A stretch of DNA of 64,000 bases from Flavonifractor hominis (lineage in GTDB: Bacteria > Bacillota > Clostridia > Oscillospirales > Oscillospiraceae), in assembly GCF_040095835.1 (NCBI RefSeq), contig NZ_JBBMFT010000004.1:248001-312000 (forward strand). The letters run 5' to 3'. Every line of letters begins with the position of its first letter. Position 1 is the stretch's first letter. This document shows, piece after piece, positions 1 through 6,909 of the stretch. The notes beneath the pieces were generated by a model. It had not been told where the DNA came from. It ran no database searches and saw only the letters and a list, made by a program, of their open reading frames with translations. Both the position numbers and the translations under genes were made by a program.

Positions 1-169
1 TCCCGCCGGGCGGGATACAGCGCGTGATGTATGGGCTTTGCTCCGGTCGGAAGGGGCCTGCCGTCTCCACAGGAGTACAGCGGCCTGCGGCCTGCGCTCA
101 GCCATGAAACATTATAATCAAAGCGCGGGGAAAAGGCAAATTATTTTTCCACAAGCCGAGCCGGGAGAG

Positions 170-198
170 TGGAAAAAAGCGTTTGGCTCTGTTATACT
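170..198 (+). promoter_or_regulatory. Possible coaBC promoter
   Basis: A near-consensus -10 element, TATACT at 193-198, has a weak -35 match (TGGAAA, 170-175) 17 bp upstream. Transcription would begin near 205, downstream of the GTG at 169. This favours the ATG at 232 as the coaBC start. The -35 is poor, so confidence is modest. Bases 1-169 hold no gene I can support. Confidence 0.4.
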
Positions 199-231
199 GA
201 GAGAAAATCAGAAAAAGCGAGGGAAAACCGC

Positions 232-1422
232 ATGCTGAAGGGAAAGACCGTGCTGCTGGGTGTCACCGGCGGCATTGCGTGCTATAAATCGGCCAGCCTG
301 GCTTCCGCACTGGTAAAGCAGGGCTGCAACGTCCACGTGATCATGACCAAAAATGCCACGGAATTCATCGGGCCCCATACCTTTGAGTCGCTGACCGGCA
401 ACCGGGTGAGCGTGGACACCTTTGACCGCAACTACCAATTCCAGGTGGAGCACGTGGCCCTGGCCGACCAGGCGGACCTGGTGCTGGTGGCTCCGGCCAC
501 CGCCAACGTACTGGCCAAACTGGCTCACGGGCTGGCTGACGATATGCTTACCACCACCGTACTGGCCTGTGACTGCCCCAAGATTGCCGCCCCGGCCATG
601 AACACCCGGATGTATGAAAACCCGGTGACCCAGGACAACCTGGAGATTCTGCGGCGGTACGGCTGGGAGATCGTGGAGCCGGCCAGCGGGCGGCTGGCCT
701 GCGGCGCGGTAGGCAGGGGAAAAATGCCTGAGCCGGAGGATCTGCTGGAAACGGTTCTGCATGCCATCAGCCACGAAAAGGACCTGGCAGGCAAGAAGGT
801 ACTGGTCACCGCCGGCCCCACCCAGGAGGCTCTGGACCCTGTACGCTGCCTTACCAACCATTCCACCGGCAAGATGGGCTATGCCATTGCGCGGGCGGCA
901 GCGGCCCGGGGGGCGGAGGTGACTCTGGTCACCGGTCCCACGGCGCTGAAAAAGCCTGCCTATGTGAACGTGGTAGACGTGGTGACTGCCCAGGATATGT
1001 TTGAAGCCGTCACTGGGCGCAGTGAAGCCCAGGACATTATCATCAAGGCCGCAGCCGTGGCCGATTACCGCCCGGCACAAGTGGCCCAGGACAAGGTAAA
1101 GAAAGGGGACGGAGAGCTGTCCATCCCCCTGGAACGTACCCGGGATATTTTGGCCTGGCTGGGAGAGCACCGGCGTCCGGGGCAGTTTTTATGCGGATTT
1201 TCCATGGAGACCCGGGACATGGTGGAAAACTCCCGCAAGAAGCTGGAGAAGAAGCATCTGGATATGATCGCGGCCAACAACCTCAAGCAGCCGGGAGCGG
1301 GCTTTGGGGTGGCGACCAACCTGCTCACCCTCATTACCCCCACCGATCAGCTGGAGCTGCCCTTGATGAGCAAGGAGGAGGCAGCCCACCGTCTGCTGGA
1401 TGAGATCCTGCGCCGGAGCTGA
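232..1422 (+). CDS. coaBC: Bifunctional phosphopantothenoylcysteine decarboxylase / phosphopantothenate-cysteine ligase
   Basis: Cytoplasmic enzyme of coenzyme A synthesis. It joins cysteine to 4'-phosphopantothenate and decarboxylates the product to 4'-phosphopantetheine. Counting from ATG 232 (396 residues), the N-terminal flavoprotein (CoaC) half has GGIACYKS at 14-21, the catalytic His at 74, the PAMN clamp at 121-124 and the ACG cysteine at 157. The CoaB half starts near 185, with a GPT motif and a KAAAVADYRP segment. Length and domain order are normal for the family. The frame also opens at GTG 169, but that lies upstream of the likely transcription start and the family N-terminus begins at 232. 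It stands alone, with terminators following it. Confidence 0.95.
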   Translation: MLKGKTVLLGVTGGIACYKSASLASALVKQGCNVHVIMTKNATEFIGPHTFESLTGNRVSVDTFDRNYQFQVEHVALADQADLVLVAPATANVLAKLAHGLADDMLTTTVLACDCPKIAAPAMNTRMYENPVTQDNLEILRRYGWEIVEPASGRLACGAVGRGKMPEPEDLLETVLHAISHEKDLAGKKVLVTAGPTQEALDPVRCLTNHSTGKMGYAIARAAAARGAEVTLVTGPTALKKPAYVNVVDVVTAQDMFEAVTGRSEAQDIIIKAAAVADYRPAQVAQDKVKKGDGELSIPLERTRDILAWLGEHRRPGQFLCGFSMETRDMVENSRKKLEKKHLDMIAANNLKQPGAGFGVATNLLTLITPTDQLELPLMSKEEAAHRLLDEILRRS

Positions 1423-1452
1423 ATGGCAAAAAATAGGTAACTAGAAAACGAA

Positions 1453-1491
1453 AAGGCTGACAGGCCCTGAGGGCCTGTCAGCCTTATTTCT
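1453..1491 (+). terminator. Rho-independent terminator after coaBC
   Basis: A perfect 15-bp stem (AAGGCTGACAGGCCC, 1453-1467, with its complement at 1471-1485) has a 3-nt loop and is followed by a T-rich ATTTCTT. It lies 30 bp past the coaBC stop. Confidence 0.8.
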
Positions 1492-1511
1492 TGCCAAATC
1501 GCAAGGAAATT

Positions 1512-1548
1512 GCAAGGTTTCTACCATAGGATGGACCTTGCTTTTTTT
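1512..1548 (+). terminator. Second hairpin with T-tract
   Basis: GCAAGGT (1512-1518) pairs with ACCTTGC (1535-1541), with an inner CCAT/ATGG extension and seven Ts at 1542-1548. It follows the first terminator by about 20 nt. It may back up coaBC termination or act as an attenuator in the leader of the downstream magnesium unit. The sequence does not decide between these. Confidence 0.65.
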
Positions 1549-1671
1549 ATATACTGATCCAGGCCGAATAAAACGAAGCCTGAATAACACCTTTGCCTTC
1601 CGGCAGTTGATCCAGAACGGGGAAGGCAGAAAGGCGGTAGGACGCCGGAAACATGGAAAGGAAGTGAAGTG

Positions 1672-1983
1672 ATGGACTATATCTGCATTTTCTTGGGGGC
1701 CCTTTTCTGTGCAGGGGGCATTCTGTTTGCAAGCGGGAAAGGACACGTCCACCTCTCGGCATGGAAAAAGATGTCCATAACCGAGCGGGAGCGTATAAAT
1801 ATAGGTCCGCTCTGCCGGAATGTGGGAGGAATGATCCTGTGCAACGGCCTTTTGTTTTTACTGAAGGGGTGCTGGGGTGGTTTTGCCCGGTACGGATTTC
1901 TTCCTGCAATGGTCGTATGGATGCTGGCGGCTGGCGCGGATCTTTGGTACATTTCAACCCGCGGGCGTTATCAGAGACAATAA
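1672..1983 (+). CDS. DUF3784-family small membrane protein
   Basis: A 103-residue membrane protein with hydrophobic segments near 3-19, 50-64 and 73-94. The stretch GKGHVHLSAWKKMS, then an ER-rich turn and a second membrane segment, matches the DUF3784 pattern (GKG..LIAGYN.MS..EK in typical members) as I recall it. Function is unknown. The ATG at 1672 is preferred over GTG 1669 because GGAAAGGAAG lies at proper spacing. It is the first gene of the likely magnesium-transport unit ending at 5104. The space upstream (1549-1671) shows no convincing promoter. Confidence 0.65.
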   Translation: MDYICIFLGALFCAGGILFASGKGHVHLSAWKKMSITERERINIGPLCRNVGGMILCNGLLFLLKGCWGGFARYGFLPAMVVWMLAAGADLWYISTRGRYQRQ

Positions 1984-2034
1984 TCCGCACTGCGGTTTAT
2001 GATAGATAGTTTAAAAATAAGGAGGTGGAGAAAC

Positions 2035-2190
2035 ATGGATTGTGACACAAGTGCACCAGGATGGCAAACAGGACGAAGAAACGTGGTGCATCCATATTTC
2101 TCCTTCCGCTTTGCCTGCCTGGATCTGATCACAGGAGGTAAGGATTATGAACAAAAAGACACTATGGATGTCTCAGCGTCAGGCATCTGA
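2035..2190 (+). CDS. Leader-like small ORF overlapping the mgtA start
   Basis: A 51-codon ORF begins at ATG 2035 behind a very strong ribosome-binding site (AAGGAGGTG, about 8 nt upstream). It runs 44 nt into mgtA in another frame, so the mgtA Shine-Dalgarno and start lie inside it. The predicted peptide begins MDCDTSAPGW and has no membrane segment or recognisable domain. A strong start signal, immediate proximity to mgtA and nested translation suggest a regulatory leader peptide or translational coupling. It could instead be a chance ORF. No Mg2+ M-box riboswitch was recognised upstream. Confidence 0.45.
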   Translation: MDCDTSAPGWQTGRRNVVHPYFSFRFACLDLITGGKDYEQKDTMDVSASGI

Positions 2191-4912
2191 GAAAACCATC
2201 GTCCGTGATGGGCAGAACAGCCGCATTCACTTTGCGGCGACCAATCCCATCAAGCAGGTATTGAACTATCTGCATACTTCGCTCCACGGTTTGGATGTGG
2301 AGGAGATTTCCGCAAGTCGTGCCAAATACGGCAACAATAAAGTGACCCATGAGAAGAAAAAGCCGCTCCCCAGGCGTTTGGCGGAGGCGTTTATAAATCC
2401 ATTCACAGCGATCTTGTGCTGTCTGGCACTGGTATCTGCCACGACCGATATAGTGTTTCCCTGTTTTTCTCTGTTTGGGAGTACACCTGAGGATTTTGAC
2501 TGCCTGACCGTTATCATTATTCTCACGATGGTGCTGATTTCGGGCACGCTGCGGTTTGTACAGGAGTCCAGAAGTGGAAACGCCGCGGAAAAGCTGCTTG
2601 CCATGATCACCACCACCTGTACCGTAACCCGCAGAGGGCTGGAAAAGGCCGAGATCCCTATGGACGATCTGGTGGTAGGGGATATCATCCACCTGTCTGC
2701 CGGAGATATGATCCCTGCCGATGTCCGTATTGTGGAGGCAAAAGACCTGTTTATCAGCCAATCCAGCCTGACGGGAGAAAGCGAACCGGTGGAAAAAACG
2801 CCTCTGGTGAATGCGCACATGCAGAGTGTCACGGAGTATACTAACATTGCCTTTATGGGCAGCAATGTGATTTCGGGCAGTGCCACCGCCGTGGTCATCT
2901 GTGTGGGCGACCATACCCTGTTTGGTTCCATGGCCTCGGCCGTGGCGCAGGAGGCGGTGGAGACCAGCTTTACCAAGGGAGTCAACGCGGTTTCCTGGGT
3001 ATTGATCCGGTTTATGTTGGTAATGGTCCCGCTGGTCTTCTTTGTCAATGGAATTACTAAGGGCGACTGGCTGGAGGCGTTTTTGTTTGGCATTTCCATT
3101 GCCGTGGGACTGACGCCCGAAATGCTGCCTATGATCGTGACGACCTGTTTGGCCAAAGGCGCCGTTTCCATGAGTAAGAAACAGACCATTGTAAAGAACC
3201 TGAATTCCATTCAGAATTTTGGGGCGATTGACATTCTCTGCACCGATAAGACCGGTACGTTGACCCAGGATAAGGTGGTACTGGAATATCACCTGAATGT
3301 AAATGGAGTGGATGATACCCGGGTACTGCGCCATGCCTACCTCAACAGTTATTTTCAGACGGGATATAAAAATCTGATGGATGTTGCCATCATCCACAAG
3401 ACCGAGGAGGAAGAGGCCGCCGACCCCAGGCTGATGGATCTGTCTGAGACCTATACGAAGGTGGACGAGATTCCCTTTGATTTTTCCCGCCGCCGCCTGA
3501 CCACCGTGGTCCAGGATAAGGCGGGAAAAACACAGATGGTTACCAAGGGAGCAGTGGAGGAGATGCTGTCCATCTGCACGTTTGCAGAATGTGACGGGGA
3601 GGTTCAGCCGCTGTCAGATGCAGTTCGCCGCCGCATTCTACAGACGGTGGACGGGCTGAACGACAAGGGATTTCGGGTTTTGGCCATTGCGCAGAAGAGC
3701 AATCCGTCGCCGGTGGAGGCGTTCAGCGTAAAGGATGAGTGCGATATGGTGCTGTTGGGTTACCTTGCGTTTCTCGACCCGCCCAAGGAATCCGCAGCCG
3801 GTGCGATCCGGACGCTGAAAAACCATGGAGTGACCACCAAACTCCTGACGGGAGACAACGACAAGGTCACCCGCACCATCTGCAGGCAGGTGGGAATGAA
3901 GGTACGCAACATGCTGCTGGGTTCGGATCTGGACGCCATGAGTGACGCGGAGCTTGCGGCAGCGGCGGAGATCACCGACGTCTTTGCAAAGCTGACGCCT
4001 GACCAGAAGACCAGAGTGGTTTCCATCCTGCGTAAAAACGGACATACCGTTGGATTTATGGGCGATGGTATCAATGATGCCGCCGCCATGAAAGCGGCAG
4101 ACATCGGCATCTCGGTGGATACTGCCGTTGATGTGGCAAAGGAATCGGCAGATATTATTCTGCTGGAAAAAGACCTTATGGTTTTGGAGCAGGGAATTGT
4201 GGAAGGGCGCAAGACCTATGCCAATATGATCAAGTACATTAAAATGACGGCCTCCTCCAATTTTGGAAACATGTTTTCTGTGCTTGCAGCCTCCGCGCTG
4301 TTGCCGTTTTTGCCCATGATGAGCGTACACCTGATCTTCCTCAATCTGATTTATGATCTGTCCTGTACCGCCATTCCCTGGGACAATGTAGATGAGGAAT
4401 TTATTGCCCTTCCGCGAAAATGGGATGCGTCAAGCGTTGGCAGCTTTATGCTTTGGATTGGGCCCACCAGCTCGATCTTTGACTTTACCACCTATCTGTT
4501 CCTATATTTTGTGTTTTGCCCCCTGTTTGTTTCAGGCGGAGTGCTGTTCAATGACCTGTCCAGCTGTTTCAGCGGTGCGGAGCTGGCCGCGGTACAGGAA
4601 AAATACATTGGCCTGTTTCAGGCCGGCTGGTTTGTTGAGTCTATGTGGAGCCAGACATTGGTTATCCATATGATCCGCACGCCCAAGCTTCCTTTCCTTC
4701 AGAGCCGGGCATCCGCGCCGGTTACGCTGCTTACCATGACGGGCATCGCCGTGCTTACGGTCATTCCCTTTACTCCGCTGGGGAAAATGCTGGGCTTTGT
4801 GGCCCTGCCTATGCAATATTTCTTCTATTTGGTTCCCTGCATTCTGCTGTATATGGCACTGGCCACCAGTCTGAAAAAAGCCTATGTCCGCCGCCATGGC
4901 GAGTTGTTGTAA
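2147..4912 (+). CDS. mgtA: Magnesium-translocating P-type ATPase
   Basis: A 921-residue P3B-type ATPase expected to import Mg2+ across the cytoplasmic membrane. Visible motifs are LTGESEPVEK in the actuator domain, the phosphorylated Asp367 in DKTGTLTQD, LLTGDN, and GDGINDAAAMKAADIGI in the P-domain hinge. Hydrophobic helices flank these, and a C-terminal bundle contains the NLIYDLSCTAIPWDNVD segment typical of MgtA/MgtB. The start ATG at 2147 follows ACAGGAGGTAAGG. Length matches the family. Upstream sit a DUF3784 protein and a nested leader ORF; downstream, a 59-residue membrane protein follows by 12 bp. Control by magnesium is likely but the sensor is not evident. Confidence 0.95.
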   Translation: MNKKTLWMSQRQASEKTIVRDGQNSRIHFAATNPIKQVLNYLHTSLHGLDVEEISASRAKYGNNKVTHEKKKPLPRRLAEAFINPFTAILCCLALVSATTDIVFPCFSLFGSTPEDFDCLTVIIILTMVLISGTLRFVQESRSGNAAEKLLAMITTTCTVTRRGLEKAEIPMDDLVVGDIIHLSAGDMIPADVRIVEAKDLFISQSSLTGESEPVEKTPLVNAHMQSVTEYTNIAFMGSNVISGSATAVVICVGDHTLFGSMASAVAQEAVETSFTKGVNAVSWVLIRFMLVMVPLVFFVNGITKGDWLEAFLFGISIAVGLTPEMLPMIVTTCLAKGAVSMSKKQTIVKNLNSIQNFGAIDILCTDKTGTLTQDKVVLEYHLNVNGVDDTRVLRHAYLNSYFQTGYKNLMDVAIIHKTEEEEAADPRLMDLSETYTKVDEIPFDFSRRRLTTVVQDKAGKTQMVTKGAVEEMLSICTFAECDGEVQPLSDAVRRRILQTVDGLNDKGFRVLAIAQKSNPSPVEAFSVKDECDMVLLGYLAFLDPPKESAAGAIRTLKNHGVTTKLLTGDNDKVTRTICRQVGMKVRNMLLGSDLDAMSDAELAAAAEITDVFAKLTPDQKTRVVSILRKNGHTVGFMGDGINDAAAMKAADIGISVDTAVDVAKESADIILLEKDLMVLEQGIVEGRKTYANMIKYIKMTASSNFGNMFSVLAASALLPFLPMMSVHLIFLNLIYDLSCTAIPWDNVDEEFIALPRKWDASSVGSFMLWIGPTSSIFDFTTYLFLYFVFCPLFVSGGVLFNDLSSCFSGAELAAVQEKYIGLFQAGWFVESMWSQTLVIHMIRTPKLPFLQSRASAPVTLLTMTGIAVLTVIPFTPLGKMLGFVALPMQYFFYLVPCILLYMALATSLKKAYVRRHGELL

Positions 4913-4924
4913 GGAGGTGCGAAA

Positions 4925-5104
4925 ATGAATTGGAATGCGCTCTGGATCGCGTGGTTTGGAAGAAACGAATGGTGTGGGATCAATCTGGGATTCTGGGCCG
5001 GTATGTTGGCCGTCCTTGTGATCGTTGCTGTTATGAATATCATTGTTTGGTCGGTAAAGCCTCGGACGTTAGCCAAAGGAAATAGGTCCGAGCGGGCAAA
5101 ATAA
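4925..5104 (+). CDS. 59-residue single-pass membrane protein adjoining mgtA
   Basis: A short gene starts at ATG 4925, 12 bp after mgtA stops, behind AAGGAGGTG. The 59-residue product has a Trp-rich N-terminus (MNWNALWIAWFGRNEW), one hydrophobic helix around residues 24-43, and a basic C-terminal tail (KPRTLAKGNRSERAK). A ribosome-binding site, tight coupling to mgtA and an intact frame up to the terminator support a real gene. I recognise no family. By position it could be an accessory or regulator of MgtA, as small membrane peptides MgtR and MgtS are in enterobacteria. No homology to either is claimed. Confidence 0.7.
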   Translation: MNWNALWIAWFGRNEWCGINLGFWAGMLAVLVIVAVMNIIVWSVKPRTLAKGNRSERAK

Positions 5105-5105
5105 A

Positions 5106-5141
5106 AAGGACGGCATAGCTTTGGCTATGCCGTCCTTCCTT
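5106..5141. terminator. Bidirectional terminator between the mgtA unit and the M23 gene
   Basis: AAGGACGGCATAGC (5106-5119) and its complement (5124-5137) form a 14-bp stem with a TTTG loop. A CCTTTTTG tail follows on the plus strand and an A-rich tract lies on the other side. It serves both converging units. Confidence 0.85.
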
Positions 5142-5153
5142 TTTGTAGTTACG

Positions 5154-6635
5154 TCAGGGGAGATAGGACAGGGGGTTTACCGATGTACCGTTGATCTTTA
5201 CCTCAAAATGGCAGTGATTTCCGGTGGAACGACCGGTAGAACCTACCCGGGCAATGGCCTGGCCCTGATAGACCTTATCGCCTGCAGAGACCAGCACGCT
5301 GGAGCAGTGGCCGTAATAGGTCTGCTTCCCGTTGCCGTGGTCCACGATGACCAGGTTGCCGTAGCTCCACATGCTGCCGGTGGCCCGACCGGCAAAGACC
5401 ACGGTACCGCCGTCAGCGGCCGCGATACTGGTGCCATAGGAAGCGGCGATGTCAATGCCGCCATGATAGCTGTAGGAGCCAAAAATGGAACGGTATCCAA
5501 AATAAGAAGTAATATTGCCGTATACCGGCCAGATAAAGGAACCGGTGGGCAGCCAGGAGGGGCGCTCCTTGGTGCCGACAGCAATGACTTTATTGGTAGC
5601 TTCTCGGGTGACCTGAGTGGAGAGAACCTCACGCTCCTGCTCCACACCGTTAAGATAGGAGATATTGGCGTTGACGATCTGTTCACCGGGCACGCCCTCT
5701 TCCAGTACCTTGGTTTCTCCCTGGTACATGGTGCTGTCCTCCACCTCGGTGACCGGGCAGGCAATGGATTCGGTATAGGTGACGTTATCCACCGTCTTTA
5801 CCGACAGGAAAGGAATCTCTTCCTTGACGTTGAGCAGCTGGCCGATGTAAATCATGTTGATATCCACATCGGGGTTGAGGGCTTCCATCTCAGAGACGGT
5901 CATGCCGTTGTCCAGAGCAATCTGCATAAAGGTATCGCCCTGCTGCACCTCATAGGTGGTCTGGCCATTTGTATTGGCGGTCAAAGCGGCCAGCATGGAG
6001 GCTGTATCCTGGTTGGTGTCGGAAGAGGTATACTCATGGGTGATATACACTGCAGACGTAAACTCCGACGAAATGGTATTTTCATCCACATAAGCTGCCT
6101 TGACCTGATCCAGAACGGAGGTCAGGGTTTCCCGATCCTGAGCCGCGCCGATGACCTGGCCATCCACGGTGAGTACATAGCTCTTCATCACCTCACCGAT
6201 CTGGTCGAAGAGATAGGTCTCAAATTCCGCGGTAGCGGTCAGAGCATCCCGCTCTGTCAGAGCAAAGGAATAGCTTACATCCCCGTCGATGGTATAGTCA
6301 TATCCCAGAATGCTGGTGGCCCGGCTTTCCACCCGGTCCACGACCTGTTCAAAGACCTGGGGGTCGCGCACAGTGCCCAAGGCAACGCCATCCAGTTCCA
6401 CCACGTAGCTGGGAGTGTATACGGTGCCCACCACTGCGGCCACACCGATCACCGCTGCTGCGGCAAAGAGATGGATGGGGCTGATGAGGCGCCCGCCGCC
6501 GGCAGTAGCGGTATCTGCCCAGTGCTGGATGCGCTGTGCCCGGGCACGCAGTGCATCTGCTCCCGCCTGCAGCTTCATCAGCAGACCGGTAGACCCGGAC
6601 AGCTCCTCCTTTGGGGTATGTAAGATCTCATCCAC
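5154..6635 (-). CDS. Membrane-anchored M23 peptidase with LysM and G5 domains
   Basis: A 493-residue cell-wall endopeptidase expected to cut peptidoglycan cross-bridges outside the membrane. It has a cytoplasmic N-terminus, one membrane segment near 52-72, an extracellular region, a LysM module near 228-272 (YEVQQGDTF...IGQLLNV), a G5-type segment near 275-350 and a C-terminal M23/LytM domain. Zinc and catalytic residues are visible: His391 and Asp395 in HGGID, His443 in YYGH, and His474/His476 in NHCHFEV. The start is GTG at 6635, behind GGGAGG. It is monocistronic with its own promoter. Confidence 0.9.
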   Translation of the reverse strand: MDEILHTPKEELSGSTGLLMKLQAGADALRARAQRIQHWADTATAGGGRLISPIHLFAAAAVIGVAAVVGTVYTPSYVVELDGVALGTVRDPQVFEQVVDRVESRATSILGYDYTIDGDVSYSFALTERDALTATAEFETYLFDQIGEVMKSYVLTVDGQVIGAAQDRETLTSVLDQVKAAYVDENTISSEFTSAVYITHEYTSSDTNQDTASMLAALTANTNGQTTYEVQQGDTFMQIALDNGMTVSEMEALNPDVDINMIYIGQLLNVKEEIPFLSVKTVDNVTYTESIACPVTEVEDSTMYQGETKVLEEGVPGEQIVNANISYLNGVEQEREVLSTQVTREATNKVIAVGTKERPSWLPTGSFIWPVYGNITSYFGYRSIFGSYSYHGGIDIAASYGTSIAAADGGTVVFAGRATGSMWSYGNLVIVDHGNGKQTYYGHCSSVLVSAGDKVYQGQAIARVGSTGRSTGNHCHFEVKINGTSVNPLSYLP

Positions 6636-6714
6636 TTGGGATAACCTCCCATTTGTTTATTCTGGCGTAAAAGAAGGCCCTGATGGGCCGAGTAGTAACA
6701 GTCGGAAACGAAAA

Positions 6715-6730
6715 GTTACAAATGGTTACA
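6715..6730 (-). promoter_or_regulatory. Direct repeat at the M23 gene transcription start
   Basis: Two copies of GTTACA (plus strand, 6715-6720 and 6725-6730) lie 10 bp apart and cover about +1 to +16 of the M23 transcript. A third GTTACAAATG occurs at about 6822. On the coding strand they read TGTAAC, the half-site of WalR/YycF boxes, but the spacing is 10 rather than the usual 11. Confidence 0.35.
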
Positions 6731-6736
6731 AGTGCA

Positions 6737-6765
6737 ATAATACACGTTTCTTCCTTAAAAGTCAA
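6737..6765 (-). promoter_or_regulatory. Promoter of the M23 peptidase gene
   Basis: On the minus strand TTGACT (6760-6765) and TATTAT (6737-6742) are 17 bp apart, a good housekeeping-sigma match. Transcription would start near 6730 and give a 95-nt 5' leader that holds a small GGCCC/GGGCC hairpin. Confidence 0.75.
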
Positions 6766-6830
6766 GCCTTAGTTAAAAAACCACGGATTTTAAGACTTTT
6801 TTCAGGAAAGAAACCGGTTTTGTTACAAAT

Positions 6831-6867
6831 GATTTCCCCCGGCATCACAATGATGCCGGGGGAAATC
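6831..6867 (-). terminator. Hairpin terminator of the GH28 gene
   Basis: A perfect 17-bp stem with a 3-nt loop (6831-6847 with 6851-6867) lies 43 bp beyond the GH28 stop. The following minus-strand sequence (ATTTGTAAC) is only weakly T-rich, so it may also be a transcript-stabilising end. Confidence 0.65.
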
Positions 6868-6909
6868 GCTTAAAGTGGAGGAAAAGGAAAGGAAGAAGAA
6901 CGCATAGGG

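Noticed and set aside
1..168. Plus-strand reading frame through the window start
   Set aside because: The short frames show no domain and no ribosome-binding site. A TATAAT at 113-118 lacks a partner -35.
1984..2146. Mg2+ M-box riboswitch upstream of mgtA
   Set aside because: The space is about 160 nt and shows none of the conserved M-box segments. The visible signal is the nested ORF instead.
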